Shown here: piece after piece, positions 27,138-34,611 of the stretch
Layout of the letters: the number at the start of each line of letters is the position of its first letter
Numbering within the stretch: position 1 is the first letter of the stretch
Assembly (NCBI RefSeq): GCF_042138895.1
Contig: NZ_JBHIKW010000003.1
Coordinates: forward strand, 310,001-374,000
Length of the DNA: 64,000 nt
From: Cedecea selenatireducens
GTDB lineage: Bacteria > Pseudomonadota > Gammaproteobacteria > Enterobacterales > Enterobacteriaceae
Reading direction: 5' to 3'
The notes under the pieces: generated by a model
Database searches by the model: none
What the model was told of the DNA's origin: nothing
Seen by the model: only the letters and a program-made list of their open reading frames with translations
Position numbers and translations under genes: made by a program

Positions 27138-28289
27138 TTACTTAAACGGGGTGAAGACCATCTGCGACGGGCTTCCCACCGCCGTATAATCCTCGATAAA
27201 GGTTAATTTACCGTTGCCCGGCGCCACGCTAAAGCGAGTGATATTGTCGCTGCGCTGGTTCAGGGCATAAAGATGTTTGCCGGTGCTGTCCAGCGTCAGG
27301 CCTCGTGGATAGTCGCCACGCGTCCAGATATCGTCCTGATGTGTAAGCTCGCCGTTAGAGCCCACGCTGAAATGTGCGATGCTGTTATGCAGACGGTTGG
27401 CCACATACAGCTGCTTGCCGTCGTGGCTCAATACCAGGCCCGCCGCAAAGCTTGTGCCCTTATAGCCTTTTGGCAGCGAAGAGATGGTCTTCCCTTCGGT
27501 CAGCGTGCCTTTTTCGCGGTCGAGCTTGTAATGGCTAAGCGTAGAGGCTTCTTCGTTAATCAGCCACAGGCCTGAACCGTCCGCAGAAAAGACAAAGTGG
27601 CGTGGCCCTGCGCCTTTTGAAGAGGCGGAGATGAACGGCGGATCGTTTGGCTCCAGCACGCCTTTGTTTTGATCAAAGCGATACTGGTAGATCCGATCCA
27701 GGCCAAGATCGGTCGAGAAAACAAACTTGCCGCTCGGATCGGCGGCAATCATATGGGCATGCGGGCCGTTATGATCGCTGGCGGCGAAGCTACCTTCTAC
27801 CGCTGCTTCTGGTTTCGCCGCGCCCGGCTCGCCGCTGTCCTGATGTTTGTCGCTGGCTTCCTGCAGGCTGCCGTCGGCATTAACCGGCAGCACGGCGATA
27901 GAGCCGCTCACGTAGTTTGCCACCAGCAGGTGCTTGCCTTGCGGCGTCAGAGACAGGTAAACCGGGCCAGCGCCACCGGAAGAGACCTGGTTTAGTTCGG
28001 TCACACTTCCGTCATCGCCTACGCGCAATGCTGCTACCACGCCTTTCTCCGCTTCGCTGGCAACGTACAACGTCTTGCCGTCCGGCGACGCGGTAAGCTG
28101 CGCGGCGTTTGGCAGCGAGCTAACCAGCGTTTTCTCGCTAAGCGCACCGGTTTTGGCGTCCACCTGGAAGCGATAAAGACCTTCGCCGTTCGGGTTGTAG
28201 GTGCCAACCCAGGCATAATGGCTTTGCGCCGCGCTGTTGCCGGCGGCGAGTAAGGCAAATGAAGCAACAAGCAGAGTGCGTGCAGACAT
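27138..28289 (-). CDS. Secreted seven-bladed lactonase-like protein (YbhE/Pgl family)
   Basis: 383 aa with a signal peptide (SARTLLVASFALLAAGNSAAQ), followed by repeated beta-propeller blades with motifs such as LTASPDGKTLYVAS, LSLTPQGKHLLVANY, DHNGPHAHMIAADPSGKFVFSTDLG, GAGPRHFVFS and LTLDSTGKHLYALNQ. The family includes cytosolic 6-phosphogluconolactonase, but this one is exported, so it would meet non-phosphorylated lactones in the periplasm. It is separated from the upstream dgaF-like gene by a tandem repeat array, so it may or may not belong to that operon. Confidence 0.85.
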   Translation of the reverse strand: MSARTLLVASFALLAAGNSAAQSHYAWVGTYNPNGEGLYRFQVDAKTGALSEKTLVSSLPNAAQLTASPDGKTLYVASEAEKGVVAALRVGDDGSVTELNQVSSGGAGPVYLSLTPQGKHLLVANYVSGSIAVLPVNADGSLQEASDKHQDSGEPGAAKPEAAVEGSFAASDHNGPHAHMIAADPSGKFVFSTDLGLDRIYQYRFDQNKGVLEPNDPPFISASSKGAGPRHFVFSADGSGLWLINEEASTLSHYKLDREKGTLTEGKTISSLPKGYKGTSFAAGLVLSHDGKQLYVANRLHNSIAHFSVGSNGELTHQDDIWTRGDYPRGLTLDSTGKHLYALNQRSDNITRFSVAPGNGKLTFIEDYTAVGSPSQMVFTPFK

Positions 28290-28325
28290 GCGTTTGTCCT
28301 CGAAGTGTGGTTGATGAGGATTATA

Positions 28326-28558
28326 CCCTCACCCTAACCCTCTCCCTAAAAGGGAGAGGGGATCTTTCTTTTCCCCCTCGCCCTTTTGGGGAGAGGGGAT
28401 CTTTCTTTTCCCCCTCGCCCCTTTGGGGAGAGGGGACCTTTCTTTTCCCCCTCGCCCCTTTGGGGAGAGGGGATCTTTCTTTTCCCCCTCGCCCCTTTGG
28501 GGAGAGGGGACCTTTCTTTTCCCCCTCGCCCCTTTGGGGAGAGGGTCGGGGTGAGGGG
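28326..28558. repeat. Tandem array of a 37-bp palindromic unit
   Basis: Five units start at 28373, 28410, 28447, 28484 and 28521, exactly 37 bp apart, each reading CCCCCTCGCCC-(CTTTG)-GGGAGAGGGG followed by an 11-base A(T/C)CTTTCTTTT link. The ends of the array (CCCTCACCCTAACCC and GGGTCGGGGTGAGGGG) are the two halves of one larger palindrome, so the array looks like internal amplification of a single element. The link alternates ATCTT and ACCTT in later units, which suggests a 74-bp duplication step. Confidence 0.92.
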
Positions 28559-28568
28559 AAACAGTGCT

Positions 28569-29309
28569 TTACCCCACCAGCTTCTTCGTCATCGCCAACA
28601 GCGTAGCCACATCCGCCGGGCGCGTATTGCCGCTGGCCTTGTCGATAATCGAGCTGTAAATATGCGGGATCACTTTGCTGACGCCGGCGTCCAGCGCAAT
28701 CTTCAGGATCTCTTCGAAGTTTTCGAGATCGATACCGCCGGTCGGCTCCAGCCAGAAGTCATGCTTCGCACAGGCTTCCGCCACCGCCTGATACTCTTCG
28801 CGGCACTCCAGCCCGCCCATCGGGAAATATTTGATTGAGCTGCCGCCCATATCCTTCAGCAGCGCAATCGCGGTTTCAACAGGCACGATGCCGTCCGGTG
28901 CGCCTGAGCTTAACGGGCCGGTGGAGATTTTCACCATTCTGACGGTGCCGGTTGGCGAAACCAAGCCGTTAACCACGCTGTCGTTCTGGCCCAGCAGCGC
29001 ACGGCTGGTGCCCACGCCGGTAAAGACCTGGTTGACGTGCTGAGGCTGAATCTGGCCAGAGATTTCACTCACCATCGCCGATTGATTCGGGTCGCCCGCA
29101 CCAAGGCCGACGGACAGCGCGTTGTCGATAAGCGCCGCGTAGTCACGCATATCGGCAACCGCACTTTCTACATCCGGGTAATTTTTAGACAACACGCCGA
29201 CCAGCACGTGGCCTTCCGCCGCCTGGTAAATCTCTTTGGCGTTCTCTTTAGAGCCTGCCAGCACGTTCAGGCAAACGCGGTCGCGGTAAAAATTTGGGGT
29301 CAGTTTCAT
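28569..29309 (-). CDS. DgaF-like 2-keto-3-deoxy-6-phosphogluconate aldolase family protein
   Basis: Cytosolic TIM-barrel aldolase of 246 aa in the family of Salmonella DgaF, which cleaves 2-keto-3-deoxygluconate 6-phosphate to pyruvate and glyceraldehyde 3-phosphate. Recognisable blocks are LNVLAGSKENAKEI, VFTGVGTSRALLGQN, IKYFPMGG and WLEPTGGID. The gene is 2 bp from the stop of the DgaE-like gene, so they are co-translated. The Salmonella dgaABCD PTS genes are not nearby, so the original substrate may not be glucosaminate. Confidence 0.85.
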   Translation of the reverse strand: MKLTPNFYRDRVCLNVLAGSKENAKEIYQAAEGHVLVGVLSKNYPDVESAVADMRDYAALIDNALSVGLGAGDPNQSAMVSEISGQIQPQHVNQVFTGVGTSRALLGQNDSVVNGLVSPTGTVRMVKISTGPLSSGAPDGIVPVETAIALLKDMGGSSIKYFPMGGLECREEYQAVAEACAKHDFWLEPTGGIDLENFEEILKIALDAGVSKVIPHIYSSIIDKASGNTRPADVATLLAMTKKLVG

Positions 29310-29311
29310 GC

Positions 29312-30424
29312 TTATTTCTCCTTGCTTACCAGTGCTTTGATGCAGCGGTAAATAATCTCCAGCTGTGCCGCGCTTACGCTGCGCACATCCGCTTCAATAA
29401 TGCCTTCATTCGCCTTATAGCCACGGAAGTAGATGGCGTATTCGCCCTGCTTCAACGCGCTGACCAGCTCGCCGGTGCTGATGCCGACGGTCGCTTCGTC
29501 GAACTTGATTTCGCTGCGGGCGATATCGCGGCCGGCTGCATCCCACACTACGCGGGCGGTTACGCCATTCAGCGTGTTCAGGCTGTCGATAAACGGCATC
29601 ATTTTGGCGACCATTTCGGCCCCGCTCTCTTTGGCCGCGCTCAGGTAATGTTCAATCGCGCAGGTCAGGCCGAGGATGCCTTCTTTGCCAACTTTCATTG
29701 CACGCCCGATGCCGCCGGTTTGCAGCTTCACCCACTCGACGTACTGCTCTTTGCCGATCACCAACCCGCTGGTTGGGCCTTCGATAGCTTTCGCCCCGCT
29801 GTAAATCACCAGGTCGGCCCCGGCACGGTAATAGCATGCCAAATCTTCTTCTGCCGCAGCGTCTACGATCAGCGGCAGGTTGTGTTTACGCGCCACGACC
29901 ACGGCCTGCTCAACGCTGAGCATGCTTTTCTGCACCGAGTGGTGGGATTTGATATACAGAATGGCCGCCGTGCGTGGAGAAATAGCCGCAGCCAGCTGAT
30001 CCGCTGAACATTCGTTGGCGTAGCCTGCTTCGACGATTTTGCCACCGCCCAGGTTCACCATGGTGCCAACCGGCGCGCCGAAGTTAACGTTGTGGCCTTT
30101 CGGCAGCACGATCTCGTTGTTCTCCAGCGGGGCCGCATGCAGGTTCTCGATCAGCCATTGATTGTCTTTCACCAGCACCGCCGCCACGGACTGGGCGATA
30201 CCGGCAGAAGCGCAGGACACCACGGTCGCCGCCTCAACGTCGAGCAGCCCGGCAATGTAGGCGCCTGTCTTATTAACCAGATCCTTCATTTCAAAGTAGT
30301 GGTTCATACCGGTGGTTACCGCGTCCACCACTTCCGGACGTGGCGTGGACACGCCGAGGGCGGTCATGCGGCCGGATGCGTTAATTACCTGTTTTAAATT
30401 GTATTTTTCATAGATCGAAGACAT
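29312..30424 (-). CDS. DgaE-like PLP-dependent ammonia-lyase
   Basis: 370-aa SelA-fold pyridoxal-phosphate enzyme in the family of Salmonella DgaE (D-glucosaminate-6-phosphate ammonia-lyase), which gives 2-keto-3-deoxygluconate 6-phosphate. The PLP region shows IVDAAAEED and, for the Schiff-base lysine, VIYSGAKAIEGPTSG. The start at 30424 (MSSIYEKYNLKQVINASGRMT) fits the family; the upstream extension overlaps the next gene's coding sequence. Whether the substrate here is glucosaminate 6-phosphate is an inference from the pair with the DgaF-like aldolase. Confidence 0.87.
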   Translation of the reverse strand: MSSIYEKYNLKQVINASGRMTALGVSTPRPEVVDAVTTGMNHYFEMKDLVNKTGAYIAGLLDVEAATVVSCASAGIAQSVAAVLVKDNQWLIENLHAAPLENNEIVLPKGHNVNFGAPVGTMVNLGGGKIVEAGYANECSADQLAAAISPRTAAILYIKSHHSVQKSMLSVEQAVVVARKHNLPLIVDAAAEEDLACYYRAGADLVIYSGAKAIEGPTSGLVIGKEQYVEWVKLQTGGIGRAMKVGKEGILGLTCAIEHYLSAAKESGAEMVAKMMPFIDSLNTLNGVTARVVWDAAGRDIARSEIKFDEATVGISTGELVSALKQGEYAIYFRGYKANEGIIEADVRSVSAAQLEIIYRCIKALVSKEK

Positions 30425-30437
30425 GTTCTGTTTTCCC

Positions 30438-31541
30438 TTATTCACAGTCAAACCACTTCCCGGCGCGCACCGCAGCCAGCGCCACCAGCACCTGGTCACC
30501 CGTCAGCGTTTGCTGCTCTGCGTCGGTAAATACCGTTGGCTGACGGCGCAGCTCGAAGACGGTCAGGTCGCCGTCCAGCCCTACGGCCAGGCGGCCTTTA
30601 TTTTTCAGTCGTAATCCATCGGCAGCGTGAACGGTCACGCAGTCGATCACCTGAGGCAATGACAGGCCGATGGAGAGGAATTTAGACATCACCGCGCCGA
30701 GTGAATGCACCGGGCCGCTGATGCGGTTGCGGCAGTAGATGTCCGAGCTGATGCTGTGCGGCAGAATGCCCTGCTGAATAGCGACACGCGCCACGTCAAA
30801 ACTAAAGCTGGCGGTGCCGTGCCCTACATCCAGACGCACACCGCGCTGAATAGCCTGCGCTACGGAGGCTCTCAGTTGCCCGGCCGGGTTGAGAATGCGG
30901 TTTGGCTTGCCGTTGTAGCAGTGGGTAATGATGTCGCCGCTGGTCAGCAGTTCGGCCACTTCATCGAGGTCCGGCGGGTTGTTGCCGATGTGCACCATCA
31001 GCGGCAAATCGCCGTTTTCTTTCTGGATAGCCTTGGCGCGCACCAGCGGCGTAATGCCGTTATCGCCCACCACGCTGCTGCTCATCCGCGCTTTTAAGCC
31101 CACGATAAAGTCCGGGTGGCGCTTCACCGCGCCGCGCACGGCGTCAGCGTCGATATTCGCCATATTGGACAGTTCGTTTTGGGCAATCAGGCCCACGCGG
31201 GAAATGTTCAGCAGGGCATAAACTTCGGTCGTCGCGCTGCGGGTGATTTGATAGAAATCGTCGACGTCATCGGCGCCGGTGCTGCCCGCGTCGACCACCG
31301 TAGTGACACCGGTATGAATGCCCACGCTGTCAGGCTCGTCGTGGTAGATAGGGGACCTGGGGTAACAGTGAACGTGGGAGTCAATCCAGCCGGCGCTAAC
31401 GTAGTATTCGCCGTTCAGCTGGCGTTCTTCAGTTGCCTCGCCGGTTATCTTGCCTAAGGCGGCAATCTTGCCGTCCTTCAGGGCGATATCGATCACGGTA
31501 TCGTCCACCAGCCGCGCCTCGCGCAGGATCAGGTCAAACAT
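30438..31541 (-). CDS. Amidohydrolase/deacetylase-type metallohydrolase
   Basis: Cytosolic enzyme of 367 aa from the amidohydrolase superfamily. Metal ligands are visible: His56 and His58 in SHVHCYP, Lys150 in VGLKARMSS (probably carboxylated), His184 in MVHIGN, His207 in THCYNGK and Asp267 in SSDIYC, so a binuclear centre is likely. Families like this remove acyl or carbamoyl groups from amino or hydroxy acids. In this operon it could deacylate an N-acylated amino-sugar acid before the DgaE-like lyase; this is a guess from neighbourhood. It is 14 bp upstream of the DgaE-like gene. Confidence 0.85.
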   Translation of the reverse strand: MFDLILREARLVDDTVIDIALKDGKIAALGKITGEATEERQLNGEYYVSAGWIDSHVHCYPRSPIYHDEPDSVGIHTGVTTVVDAGSTGADDVDDFYQITRSATTEVYALLNISRVGLIAQNELSNMANIDADAVRGAVKRHPDFIVGLKARMSSSVVGDNGITPLVRAKAIQKENGDLPLMVHIGNNPPDLDEVAELLTSGDIITHCYNGKPNRILNPAGQLRASVAQAIQRGVRLDVGHGTASFSFDVARVAIQQGILPHSISSDIYCRNRISGPVHSLGAVMSKFLSIGLSLPQVIDCVTVHAADGLRLKNKGRLAVGLDGDLTVFELRRQPTVFTDAEQQTLTGDQVLVALAAVRAGKWFDCE

Positions 31542-31596
31542 ATTTTTCTCCTTAACTGGCGGGCGAGCCGCAGCCCGTCCGCCCTGGAAATACTGC

Positions 31597-32238
31597 TTAC
31601 AACGCTACCGGGAAGATCGAGCCTAAGATCATTGCGCCGAGGATCGCCCCGCCGGTGATCGGTTTGCCCCAGAGATAAAACAGCAGAGAGCCCACCAACG
31701 AGCCGATACCGATTGGAATCGAAGCCGTCATGGCGCTGAGGATAATCAACGGCCCGAGGAAGCGGCCGGAAGCGTTACCCGCGCCCATCATGACATCCGC
31801 CCCGTAGGTGGAGTCGCTCTGATTGATGGTGAACTTACGCGCCAGGATGATGAGGTAGCCAATGGCCAGGCCAATCACCAGCCCGGTGATCAACGAAGCG
31901 CCAAAGTTAGCGACCGGGAAAACAAAGCCTGCGCCCAGCAGCAGCGCCGGAACGCCGAGGCCTACGCCGGTTTGAATCGCCCCACCGATATCCAGAATCC
32001 CCACCAGCGAACCTTCAATGATGCGGGCAAACAGGAAGCTTGCGCCAAACGCCGCCACCGCACCGTAAACGCCGGTATCAATCCCCGACTTCAGCATCGC
32101 CACGAAAGCCACTTCGTTAAACGCGCCGATGCCGTACAGGTAGTACATATGCGTCCCGGCAAACACGCCGGAGGAGAGCAGGCCCACAAAGATTGGGAAT
32201 GACCAGTCCGCGTACCAAAAACCTTTATTCTGTTCCAT
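31597..32238 (-). CDS. DUF4310 family membrane protein
   Basis: 213-aa inner-membrane protein with about six hydrophobic helices rich in glycine (for example AVAAFGASFLFARIIEGSLVGIL and GVPALLLGAGFVFPVANFG). No function is established. It always seems to accompany DUF4311, DUF4312 and SFCGS proteins. The repeating GxG helices and short loops recall the membrane halves of secondary carriers or PTS EIIC proteins, but no EII motif is present. It is 12 bp after the DUF4311 gene, so the two probably form one membrane complex. Confidence 0.75.
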   Translation of the reverse strand: MEQNKGFWYADWSFPIFVGLLSSGVFAGTHMYYLYGIGAFNEVAFVAMLKSGIDTGVYGAVAAFGASFLFARIIEGSLVGILDIGGAIQTGVGLGVPALLLGAGFVFPVANFGASLITGLVIGLAIGYLIILARKFTINQSDSTYGADVMMGAGNASGRFLGPLIILSAMTASIPIGIGSLVGSLLFYLWGKPITGGAILGAMILGSIFPVAL

Positions 32239-32249
32239 GCGTTATCCCC

Positions 32250-33026
32250 TTATTTGCCGCTCAGCGAGTTATGCAGCAGATCCAGCCAGTTCGGCACGGT
32301 CATGTGGAAAGACTCGATCATCTTCATGTCGAACCCACGGAAGAAGGCACTCAGAACAAAGAGGGCAACGATAGCCGTCATCATCACTTTGGTAACGCGG
32401 TGCCAGCCGCTTTCTTCAACGCCTTTACCGATCAGGATGCCAAGCACCAGACCCGGTACGGCGTTACCCATGATCAGCTGCGCTGCGCCGCCGAAGATGG
32501 TTGCCCAGAAACCAGATTTTTTACCGGCGTCGATAGCCGCCAGCCAGAAAATAACCGGCATCACGGTGTTCACCAGCAGGTTGGCCGCAGGCACCAGCAC
32601 TTTCACCGCCGTCACCTGAAGCGCCGCCGGCACCGCAGACGCGGTTGAGTTCAGAAACGCCACCACGATCATGCCGATGATGCCGCAGGCGATAGCCATT
32701 TTTCTTGGGTCGTGGAGGGTTTCCGCCACGTTGCGATTCTTCACCATCAGTGCCGCCGCGCCCCAGTTAGGGATGATGCGGTGGTCAACGTCCTGGGTGA
32801 ACGCACCTGCTGCAACGGAAGAAGCCCACGCGTTGAAGAAGAAGCCGAGGCCAAAGGAGAAGTGAGAAGCCGGGTCCCCTTCGCAGGAGTTCAGCTCGCC
32901 GAGTGTACGAAATGCGCCCATGCCCTGAGTGGTTGGCGCATGGAACATACGCGCGGCTCCGGCACCAACGCCCACGCCGACGAGGCCGCCGATAATGAGT
33001 GATTTTATTAATATAATTAAGAACAT
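32250..33026 (-). CDS. DUF4311 family membrane protein
   Basis: 258-aa inner-membrane protein, about six to seven helices, with an N-terminal helix MFLIILIKSLIIGGLVGVGV and a conserved polar patch ELNSCEGDPASHFSFGLGFFFNAWASS. That patch, with Cys, Glu, Asp and His near the membrane, is a possible substrate site. Function is unknown. It lies upstream of DUF4310 in the same transcript. A 150-bp stretch with a palindromic repeat separates it from the upstream DUF4312 gene, unlike the tight spacing elsewhere in the operon. Confidence 0.75.
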   Translation of the reverse strand: MFLIILIKSLIIGGLVGVGVGAGAARMFHAPTTQGMGAFRTLGELNSCEGDPASHFSFGLGFFFNAWASSVAAGAFTQDVDHRIIPNWGAAALMVKNRNVAETLHDPRKMAIACGIIGMIVVAFLNSTASAVPAALQVTAVKVLVPAANLLVNTVMPVIFWLAAIDAGKKSGFWATIFGGAAQLIMGNAVPGLVLGILIGKGVEESGWHRVTKVMMTAIVALFVLSAFFRGFDMKMIESFHMTVPNWLDLLHNSLSGK

Positions 33027-33058
33027 GAGTCTGCCCTTTTCTACCCTGCTTATCTGTC

Positions 33059-33147
33059 GCTGTAGCCGCGTTAGCTGCGCTCAGTCACCCGAATCACTTA
33101 CCCAAGTAAGCTCATCGGACTGCCTTCCCTTGCTGCCTTGCTACAAC
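33059..33147. repeat. Enterobacterial palindromic element inside the operon (copy 1)
   Basis: An imperfect palindrome of about 90 bp: TGTAGC at the left and GCTACA at the right, with centre CACTTACCCAAGTAAGC. A second copy lies at 44681-44795. Elements of this sequence type are scattered between genes in enterobacteria. Here it lies inside an operon and its hairpin would form in the mRNA between the DUF4312 and DUF4311 genes. Confidence 0.8.
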
Positions 33148-33175
33148 ACCAGCTAATTGGGTATAAATGTTTGAA

Positions 33176-33472
33176 TTAACTAGAGACGAAATCTACCTCA
33201 TCGAGGTTAAGAGCCGTCACGTTGACGGAAACATCCAGCTCCACGCTGTAGCTCCGCCTTTCCCGACGCAGGAAGAAGAACAGAAAAGCTTCTTTGCGCA
33301 CCCTGACCTGCGCCTGAACAACCTGCACGTCCTGTGGCTCAATGCGCAGAAGAATGTGGTTGGTGGATTTGAGCACCGTGCCCTGAACGTGGTTCAGGGC
33401 GTCGGAGAAGGCTTTGGCTTTGGTATCGCCGCGCCCGCTGACTCGCACCGTAGTTGCGAATTTCTCTTTCAT
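33176..33472 (-). CDS. DUF4312 family small protein
   Basis: 98-aa soluble protein of unknown function. The sequence has alternating beta and alpha character (FATTVRVSGRGDTKAKAFSDALNHVQ; then SYSVELDVSVNVTALNLDEVDF), resembling a ferredoxin-like or dodecin-like small fold. It starts 2 bp after the SFCGS gene. It has no membrane helix or signal peptide, so it would act on the cytosolic side of the DUF4310/4311 pair. Confidence 0.75.
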   Translation of the reverse strand: MKEKFATTVRVSGRGDTKAKAFSDALNHVQGTVLKSTNHILLRIEPQDVQVVQAQVRVRKEAFLFFFLRRERRSYSVELDVSVNVTALNLDEVDFVSS

Positions 33473-33474
33473 AC

Positions 33475-33837
33475 TCAGCTGCCGTACTTCTTGTTCCAGG
33501 CCAGCACCAGGCGCTCGCCCAGCTCTTCTTTATCCATAAAGCCAAAGCCAAGCACGTTGTTGCCTTCGTTAATCGCCGTCACGCCTTCATCAACGGAGCG
33601 CATGCCGTATTTGGCTTTGTAGCCATGTTTGGTTTGTGCGGTGATAGCGCCTGCGCCACCGCTGCCGCAGAAGGAAATACCAAAAGTGGCGTTTTCTGCT
33701 TTCATCACGTCGCCTAGCTTCATGTCGGCGGCGACGCCTGGAATAACCACGGCGCGACCGCCCGCTTTTTCGATCCCTGCTGCAACTTTCTGGCCTTTGC
33801 CCAGACGGTCACCAATCACTACGGTAATTTGTTCCAT
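33475..33837 (-). CDS. SFCGS glycine-rich family protein
   Basis: 120-aa cytosolic protein named for the motif SFCGSGGAGA, here with Cys57. The N-terminal ITVVIGDRLGKGQKVAAGIE and the alternating strand/helix pattern resemble a Rossmann-like or EIIB-like fold, where a single cysteine after a strand could carry a phosphoryl group; this is a structural guess, not established. The start at 33837 follows AGGAGAAAAAA. Same operon as DUF4312, 2 bp apart. Confidence 0.78.
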   Translation of the reverse strand: MEQITVVIGDRLGKGQKVAAGIEKAGGRAVVIPGVAADMKLGDVMKAENATFGISFCGSGGAGAITAQTKHGYKAKYGMRSVDEGVTAINEGNNVLGFGFMDKEELGERLVLAWNKKYGS

Positions 33838-33854
33838 TTTTTTCTCCTGATGAT

Positions 33855-34157
33855 TCAAAGATTGTCTTTCGCCACTTCGAAATGCACTGACAGCAACCAC
33901 GCTTCTTCTACCGGCAGATTCCCGAACTGATCGACCACCGCCTGCGCCATTTCCATCGACTCGGCGGAGATCTCTTCGAACAAGCTCTCTTCCACTTCTG
34001 GTAACGGCTCCCCGGTGAGAGAGCGATGAATCATCGCCTTCACGTGGGAGGCCAGCATTTGTTCCTGTACCGCGTTGGGCGTGATGTGCTTACTTTTGAA
34101 CAGCGCGTAAATAAAATCCTGAATACGCGTCGTTAATTCCTCGGCTTCATTAACCAT
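33855..34157 (-). CDS. Stand-alone single PRD protein
   Basis: 100-aa protein consisting of one PTS regulation domain with both conserved histidines: His38 in LASHVKAMIHRSLTGEPLPEV and His92 in LLSVHFEVAKDN. It has no DNA-binding or RNA-binding part. E. coli yhfY is a comparable stand-alone PRD in the yhf operon. The start at 34157 (ACGGAGCGGTA before ATG) is preferred; an upstream extension has no family match. It is the first gene of the leftward operon and would let PTS phosphorylation act on the system or on the distant regulator at 25181. Confidence 0.75.
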   Translation of the reverse strand: MVNEAEELTTRIQDFIYALFKSKHITPNAVQEQMLASHVKAMIHRSLTGEPLPEVEESLFEEISAESMEMAQAVVDQFGNLPVEEAWLLSVHFEVAKDNL

Positions 34158-34611
34158 TACCGCTCCGTTATTCACCCTGGGTACCTCGTTAACTAATCTG
34201 TTTTTTAAACTACCTGGCGGGGTGGAAGGTTTGTAGCGAGTTGTTTTCCACTTCGAAGTGGAAATCGGTGAGGCAATAGTGATCTGTTCCACATAAAGGC
34301 CCGGAATGGCGGTTTTCAGCTGGCTTACCGTGAATCTGGTCACATAACCGAGTGATAAAAGGCCCCTTTTCCAGCGGCCCTTTTTGTTCGAAAGTGTGAT
34401 GGGAGGACAGTTTTGCCGCCATTATTGGCGTTGCTTATGGCAAAGGAATCGACGTTCACGAGGCATTACGCAAAAACAGAAGCGGGAGATAGAAAAGAAG
34501 TCAGGCGCGCTTTAGGCTGATTTTCGCCTGGTTTTGCCACCAGCATCAGCAATAAAAATTAGCTTATAAGGCAATTTAATTGCTATGTTAACCTCGTCAG
34601 GGAGTGACCGT
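34158..34611. promoter_or_regulatory. Regulatory gap between the PRD operon and the toxin-antitoxin pair
   Basis: This 454-bp region has no convincing gene. It holds a perfect 20-bp palindrome at 34245-34264 (TTTCCACTTC / GAAGTGGAAA), about 90 bp upstream of the PRD start, and a perfect 13-bp inverted repeat at 34571-34583 (GCAATT-T-AATTGC) just upstream of the toxin gene. No clear sigma-54 or sigma-70 promoter could be placed for the PRD operon. Confidence 0.55.

Noticed and set aside
28326..28558. CRISPR-like array
   Set aside because: The units repeat head to tail with no unique spacers; the 11-base linkers are nearly identical, and no cas gene is present. It is a simple tandem repeat of a palindromic element.
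28259..28838. Pro/Arg/Gly-repeat reading frames over the tandem array
   Set aside because: The repetitive peptides follow simply from the DNA repeat; no ribosome site and no family.
34210..34422. 70-codon leftward frame upstream of the PRD operon
   Set aside because: No ribosome site and no recognised family. Its end resembles the PRD protein end (FHFEVEN), so it is mentioned as a possible relic under findings but not called as a gene.
34158..34611. Sigma-54 promoter for the PRD operon, as in the Salmonella dga operon
   Set aside because: No TGGC-N8-TTGC-type element with correct spacing was found on the minus strand, and no LevR/NtrC-type activator is encoded; the regulator here is of the LicR/MtlR type.
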